Source of the DNA: VAXT01 sp038040395
GTDB taxonomy: Bacteria > Actinomycetota > Thermoleophilia > Gaiellales > Gaiellaceae
Direction of reading: 5' to 3'
Assembly (NCBI GenBank): GCA_038040395.1
Contig: JBBPIJ010000002.1
Location: forward strand, 248,001 to 312,000
Length of the DNA: 64,000 nt
The first letter of the stretch is position 1, and the number at the start of each line of letters is the position of its first letter. The notes under the pieces are model-generated. The model made no database searches and was not told the DNA's origin. It worked only from the letters and a program-made list of their open reading frames with translations. Both the position numbers and the translations under genes were made by a program. Shown here in pieces: positions 60,800 through 64,000 of this stretch.

Positions 60800-61154
60800 G
60801 TGTACTGACCACAGAGGTGTGATACGCGGCTGATCGCGGGCGTCCGCCGAGTGAGCTGTGTGGTCGGCGGTGGTTGTACCACCTGAGGAAGCCAGGCAGG
60901 GGGTTTGTCGAGCTCGCGCAGTCCGCGTTGCGCCCTCAAGGTGGACGGACTCCGGATCCGAAACGCCGAAACGCCGAAACGCCGAAACGCCGAAACGCCG
61001 AAACGCCGAAACAGCGAATCACGACCATCCTTGCCACGCTCATGCCTTCGGCCGGGTGCGTAGGCCTCGGATGTCGCGTTTTGGATGTCATAAGGGCTCT
61101 GTCCTGACGGTTTTAGGACGATCGGGCCTCTGTATCGACGAGAGGAGGTCGGTG
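60800..61154. other. Region upstream of the IS110 remnant, with tandem octamers
   Basis: Contains the CGAAACGC array at 60959-61012. No gene seen. Confidence 0.5.
60959..61012. repeat. Tandem 8-bp repeat CGAAACGC, nearly 7 copies
   Basis: Six exact copies followed by CGAAACAG. As 24 bp equals 8 codons, long artefactual open frames appear through it (RRNAETPK repeats). Confidence 0.9.
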
Positions 61155-61672
61155 ATGTTGTACGCGGCGATCGACATCCACAAGCACGCGTTCCAGGCGG
61201 CTGTGCTCGATCCCGAGAGCGGTGAGGTGGTCGAGCAGCGCTTCTCCGCGGATCGGGACAGCCTGGCCCGCTGGGCCGAGCAGTGGCGGGGCCGGGTCGC
61301 GGCGGTGGCGATCGAGGCGACGACCGGTTGGCGCTGGGTCTGGCGCGAGCTGGTCGACCGCGGCTTTGAGGTGCGGCTGGCTGAGCCGGTGCAAACGCGA
61401 GCCCTGCTCGGCCGGCGCCGCAGCGCCAAGACCGACCGGCTCGACGCGCGCGTGGCTTGCACGCCTGCTGGCGAAGGAGATGCTGCCCGAGTCGTGGATC
61501 CCGCCGGCGCAGATCCAAGAGCTGCGCGACCGCACGCGGCTGCGTAAGGCGCTGGCCGAGGACCGGCGCCGCTGGGGTCAGCGCCTGCACGCCCACCTGC
61601 TGCACGAGGGCTGGCCCTGCTCGAGATCGAACCTGCTCAGGCCGCCGGGGCTGCGCTGGGCGGCCGCCCTGA
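61155..61672 (+). pseudogene. IS110-family transposase remnant (DEDD), frameshifted and truncated
   Basis: From ATG 61155 (MLYAAIDIHKHAFQAAVLDP) the DEDD catalytic residues appear: D in AAIDIHKH, E in AIEATTGWRWVW, and the D..D pair in AKTDRLDARV. The frame then shifts near 61455; the other frame continues LARLLAKEMLPESWIPPAQI, RDRTRLRKALAEDRRRWGQR and LLHEGWPCSR. Homology ends by about 61670; the C-terminal serine-containing domain (transposase_20) is missing. It lies next to the tRNA-Thr remnant. Confidence 0.8.
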
Positions 61673-61806
61673 AGGGCCTTTGCCATCTCGAGCTGGGAGG
61701 TCGCACTGAGGTCGCACGCGAATGCAAAGCGCGGCGATTCAAGAGTATTCGCGCGGATGGAAAACGCTATGGCTTACGAAATCCCGCATGGAGCAACCCC
61801 TCCTCA

Positions 61807-61853
61807 CCTTCATGGTAAGGAGGGGGTCGACGGTTCGAGTCCGTCAGAGGGCT
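61807..61853 (+). tRNA. 3' half of tRNA-Thr (GGT), attachment-site remnant
   Basis: Anticodon arm CCTTC-ATGGTAA-GGAGG (anticodon GGT at 61814-61816), variable GGGTC, T arm GACGG-TTCGAGT-CCGTC, acceptor 3' strand AGAGGGC and T. The matching 5' acceptor GCCCTCT and a D arm are absent upstream. A bare tRNA 3' half is the expected distal end of an element integrated in the tRNA gene; here the intact copy would lie to the left, outside the window. Confidence 0.75.
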
Positions 61854-61994
61854 TGCAAAAGAGCCGCACATCGGCGCTTTCTCGTTCAGGCCGACTTGCT
61901 TCTCGTCGAACGTGCGGTGGGTATGGAGCCGTTTATGGAGCTCTCGCGCACGCGAGGCGACTCACGAGACAGGAGGTGGGCCTAAACTCGCGCT

Positions 61995-62246
61995 GTGACC
62001 GATGAGGAGCTCGACGACATCCTCCGCTGCCAGGTTCGCGTTCTCAGCGGCGGTGGATACACGGCCTGCGGCGCGGAGGCAACACGGTTCGAGATACATC
62101 GACCGGGCGGGAAGCTGCCGCATGACGACTATGCGTTCTTGGCTTGTTCGGAGCATGCATCCTCGGCCTCTGAGGAGATCGGGATGAAGTCGAACAACGA
62201 ACTGCGGGAACTCGTTCGCTTCAAGGGCGCAGAGCCCGCCTTCTAG
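61995..62246 (+). CDS. Small Cys/His protein
   Basis: An 83-residue protein starting at a GTG. Cys12, Cys25 and the later LACSEH (Cys/His) could hold one zinc. The composition is that of a soluble protein (DEELDDILRCQVRVLSGGGY; NNELRELVRFKGAEPAF). It follows the tRNA-Thr remnant and is probably outside the island. No family assigned. Confidence 0.55.
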   Translation: MTDEELDDILRCQVRVLSGGGYTACGAEATRFEIHRPGGKLPHDDYAFLACSEHASSASEEIGMKSNNELRELVRFKGAEPAF

Positions 62247-62409
62247 CGCAGCGTCGGAGCCCTCCGCGACTCAGGCGATGATTAGGCGGTGTCGATTCGC
62301 GTCCGGAAGCCCTTCATCGAGTTGCTCGAACTTCTCGAGACCGCTGTCGGCTGGCCCTCAGTGGCGCAGCTCTGCGAGCAGACACTGCTAATGGAGAGGA
62401 GTTCGCGAG

Positions 62410-63303
62410 TTGAGTAGGCGTCCGCGTCCCGCGACCGTCGACGCCGAACGCGTTGCTGACGACGACCGACTTCGATCGAACTACGTGCGCGAGCTGCTCT
62501 GGGAAGCAGAGCACGACACTCCCCCGCCTCCCGCAAACGAGATACCCACCACGATCATGCAGTTCTGGGACAACACGTCGGCGATACCCGCCGACGTGTC
62601 CGAGTGCCTAGATAGTTGGCGATCGGCCGCAGCCGCCGCTGGCTTGACGTACACCCTGTTCGATGACGCGAGCGCCGAGCGATGCATCGCTAGTTCGCTC
62701 GGAAGGGCTTTTGCCGATGCGTTCACTCGGTGTCCGCATCCAGCTATGCGATCGGACTACTTTCGCCTCTGCTACATCTTCAGATACGGCGGCCTCTACG
62801 TCGACGCTGACGACGTGTACAAGGGTGTCGGGCTTCGCCCCTGCTTCGACGACGGGAGGCTGAAGGTCCAGCCCCTGTGTTACGACGTCCTGAATGATGG
62901 CATGGTGCCCGCAGAGGTCTTTCGAGAGCCTCAAGAGAGCGCGTCAAGCTGGATCTTCTACGTCAACAACAATCCATTAGTCGCGCCGCCCTTCCATCCG
63001 ATCGTCCGACTGGCCCTCGCCCGCGCCACATCTCTCGTCGTCGGAGACAGCGACCTGTGTTTCGATGTGCAGGCGACTACCGGGCCTGGAAACTTGACCC
63101 GGTGCCTTGTCAGACATGCTCTTACCGTTGAAACGAGCCAGCCTGAAGCACGCGACTTCCTGCTCTTGCCGGATTGGGACGAGGTCGCTAAGAGTCGTTG
63201 GCCTCTGAGCTACCGCGACGACGAGCGCAACTGGCGCCATTGGAATCCGCAGCGTGCTTCGCTAGACCACCAAACCCTCGCGCGAAAGCGCGTAGAGATG
63301 TGA
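62410..63303 (+). CDS. Glycosyltransferase with DXD motif (Gly_transf_sug-like)
   Basis: The 297-residue protein starts at a TTG after GAGGAGTTCGCGAG. Features: PTTIMQFWDNTSAIPADVSE at the donor-binding start, a mannosyltransferase-type core (AMRSDYFRLCYIFRYGGLYV) and the DXD metal/nucleotide-sugar motif in VDADDVYKG. The family transfers a sugar from a nucleotide donor during surface polysaccharide synthesis. It overlaps the next glycosyltransferase gene by GTGA, so the two form a unit. Confidence 0.82.
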   Translation: MSRRPRPATVDAERVADDDRLRSNYVRELLWEAEHDTPPPPANEIPTTIMQFWDNTSAIPADVSECLDSWRSAAAAAGLTYTLFDDASAERCIASSLGRAFADAFTRCPHPAMRSDYFRLCYIFRYGGLYVDADDVYKGVGLRPCFDDGRLKVQPLCYDVLNDGMVPAEVFREPQESASSWIFYVNNNPLVAPPFHPIVRLALARATSLVVGDSDLCFDVQATTGPGNLTRCLVRHALTVETSQPEARDFLLLPDWDEVAKSRWPLSYRDDERNWRHWNPQRASLDHQTLARKRVEM

Positions 63304-64000
63304 ACGACCAGAACTCCCGCGACGCGTTGGCCCGCCTCGCGTACCGGGCACTGCTCGGCGCGCGCATCCTGGAGCGGAAACCGACATGCCAAGCGATTGG
63401 GTCGTCCGGTCGATCACGCGCGGCCATCGAGCGCATCTATGTCATTAACCTCGAACGGCATAGCGAGCGCTGGGATCGCATGTGCTACGAGCTCGGCCGC
63501 CTGACCGACAACAGCGGAAAGCCCGCCAGCGCTCTGGCAACGCGGTTTCAGGCAGTCGACGCACGGCGTCGGGAGAGCTTGGTGGAGCCGAGCCGGGTCA
63601 GACCCAGCTACAGCCTTGCAGATCAACTCTTTGTCGACCCTCACCCGCTTCTCGAGGAGTGCTTCGACGCCGAGTCCTGGCCCGTCGAGATGACAGACCA
63701 GGAAATCGCTGTCGCTTTATCGCACATCGCAGTTTGGGAGCGGATCGCCGCAGGCGACTCCGACTACTCGCTGATTCTCGAGGACGACACGTACTTCCGA
63801 CGCGGGTTCTGCCGACGTCTTGACGAGGCATGGTCGGATCTCGTCTGGAATCGTGACGAACGTTTCGCGTTCGACCTTTTGTACGTCTCCTATGAGGAGG
63901 TGAAGACCGGAAAGCGCTTCGTACCGATTTCAGGCTCACTGTACAAACCGCTCGGCGGCTTGTGGCAGTTGTCCGGGTATGTACTCTCGAGACCGGGCGC
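63300..64000 (+). CDS. Glycosyltransferase family 25-like protein, partial
   Basis: Starts at a GTG overlapping the upstream stop and is open to the end of the window (about 233 codons seen). Motifs of GT25 (LPS/beta-1,4-galactosyltransferase-like): IYVINLERHSERWDRMCYEL, then EIAVALSHIAVWERIAAGDS and YSLILEDDTYFRRGF (DXD-like EDD), then GGLWQLSGYVLSR. It should add a sugar to a surface glycan. Because it is cut by the boundary, length and C-terminus are unknown. Confidence 0.8.
   Translation, partial: MNDQNSRDALARLAYRALLGARILERKPTCQAIGSSGRSRAAIERIYVINLERHSERWDRMCYELGRLTDNSGKPASALATRFQAVDARRRESLVEPSRVRPSYSLADQLFVDPHPLLEECFDAESWPVEMTDQEIAVALSHIAVWERIAAGDSDYSLILEDDTYFRRGFCRRLDEAWSDLVWNRDERFAFDLLYVSYEEVKTGKRFVPISGSLYKPLGGLWQLSGYVLSRPG

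Overview
The window is high-GC DNA (GTG and TTG starts are common, and many genes overlap by 4 bases) with genes typical of soil Actinobacteria. The C-terminal remnant of a methylmalonate-semialdehyde dehydrogenase, an MsmK/UgpC-type ABC ATPase remnant, a DUF2188 protein and an actinobacterial Vms1-like remnant suggest Thermoleophilia or a relative; that taxonomic guess is inference. Almost nothing is housekeeping. The window reads as a stack of genomic islands with decayed integration scars: an IS3-family element (3.18-4.41 kb), a tyrosine-recombinase stub (4.6-5.0 kb), a tRNA-Met 3' half with flanking candidate arm-type repeats (28.6-28.8 kb), an IS110 remnant (61.2-61.7 kb) and a tRNA-Thr 3' half (61.8 kb).

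Layout. 0.3-8.7 kb: secreted or membrane hypotheticals, the IS3 element and the integrase stub. 9.0-15.3 kb: a secreted RHS/YD-repeat protein with a PA14-like domain, followed by small genes. 15.6-16.8 kb: two truncated convergent chromosomal genes, probably a recombination scar. 17.2-21.2 kb: a ubiquitin-like conjugation locus (DUF2188, E1-like ThiF protein, JAB peptidase, ubiquitin-like protein) divergent from an XRE repressor and an ImmA-type metallopeptidase. Four copies of one palindrome, GCTAA-N5-TTAGC, lie upstream of both halves. 21.6-23.3 kb: a subtilisin plus a small protein resembling its propeptide. 23.7-27.3 kb: an operon built around a trypsin-endonuclease fusion, with a cupin, a 30-residue peptide, a zinc-ribbon-like protein and a membrane protein. 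27.3-28.5 kb: a methyltransferase whose 3' end runs into a dispersed repeat.

28.8-37.9 kb: a second, very large RHS protein, interrupted by one frameshift, with a glycine-rich membrane-active-looking tail and an adjacent membrane protein that could be its immunity protein. 38.3-41.3 kb: an overlapping operon of membrane or secreted hypotheticals. 41.6-46.4 kb: an operon of a nuclease-fold EEP protein, a patatin lipase, a DUF6414-like and a DUF6236-like protein, closed by a clear terminator. 47.8-50.3 kb: a second ubiquitin-like system, made of an E2-E1 fusion and a JAB peptidase led by an unusual 50-residue (PEH)n/(PPH)n peptide. 50.3-57.1 kb: lipoprotein, membrane, CBS and PRC-barrel-like genes, two decayed genes, and a membrane protein with an ADP-ribosyltransferase-like tail. 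57.3-60.8 kb: a large patatin-related membrane protein. 62-64 kb: two overlapping glycosyltransferase genes, the second cut by the window end.

Taken together, the two ubiquitin-like loci, protease-nuclease fusion, patatins, EEP nuclease and RHS proteins look like a conflict island (phage defence and inter-bacterial competition). The best candidates for something new are the XRE/ImmA-linked ubiquitin-like locus with its shared operator, the (PEH)n peptide in front of an E2-E1 gene, and the 30-residue peptide inside the protease-nuclease operon.
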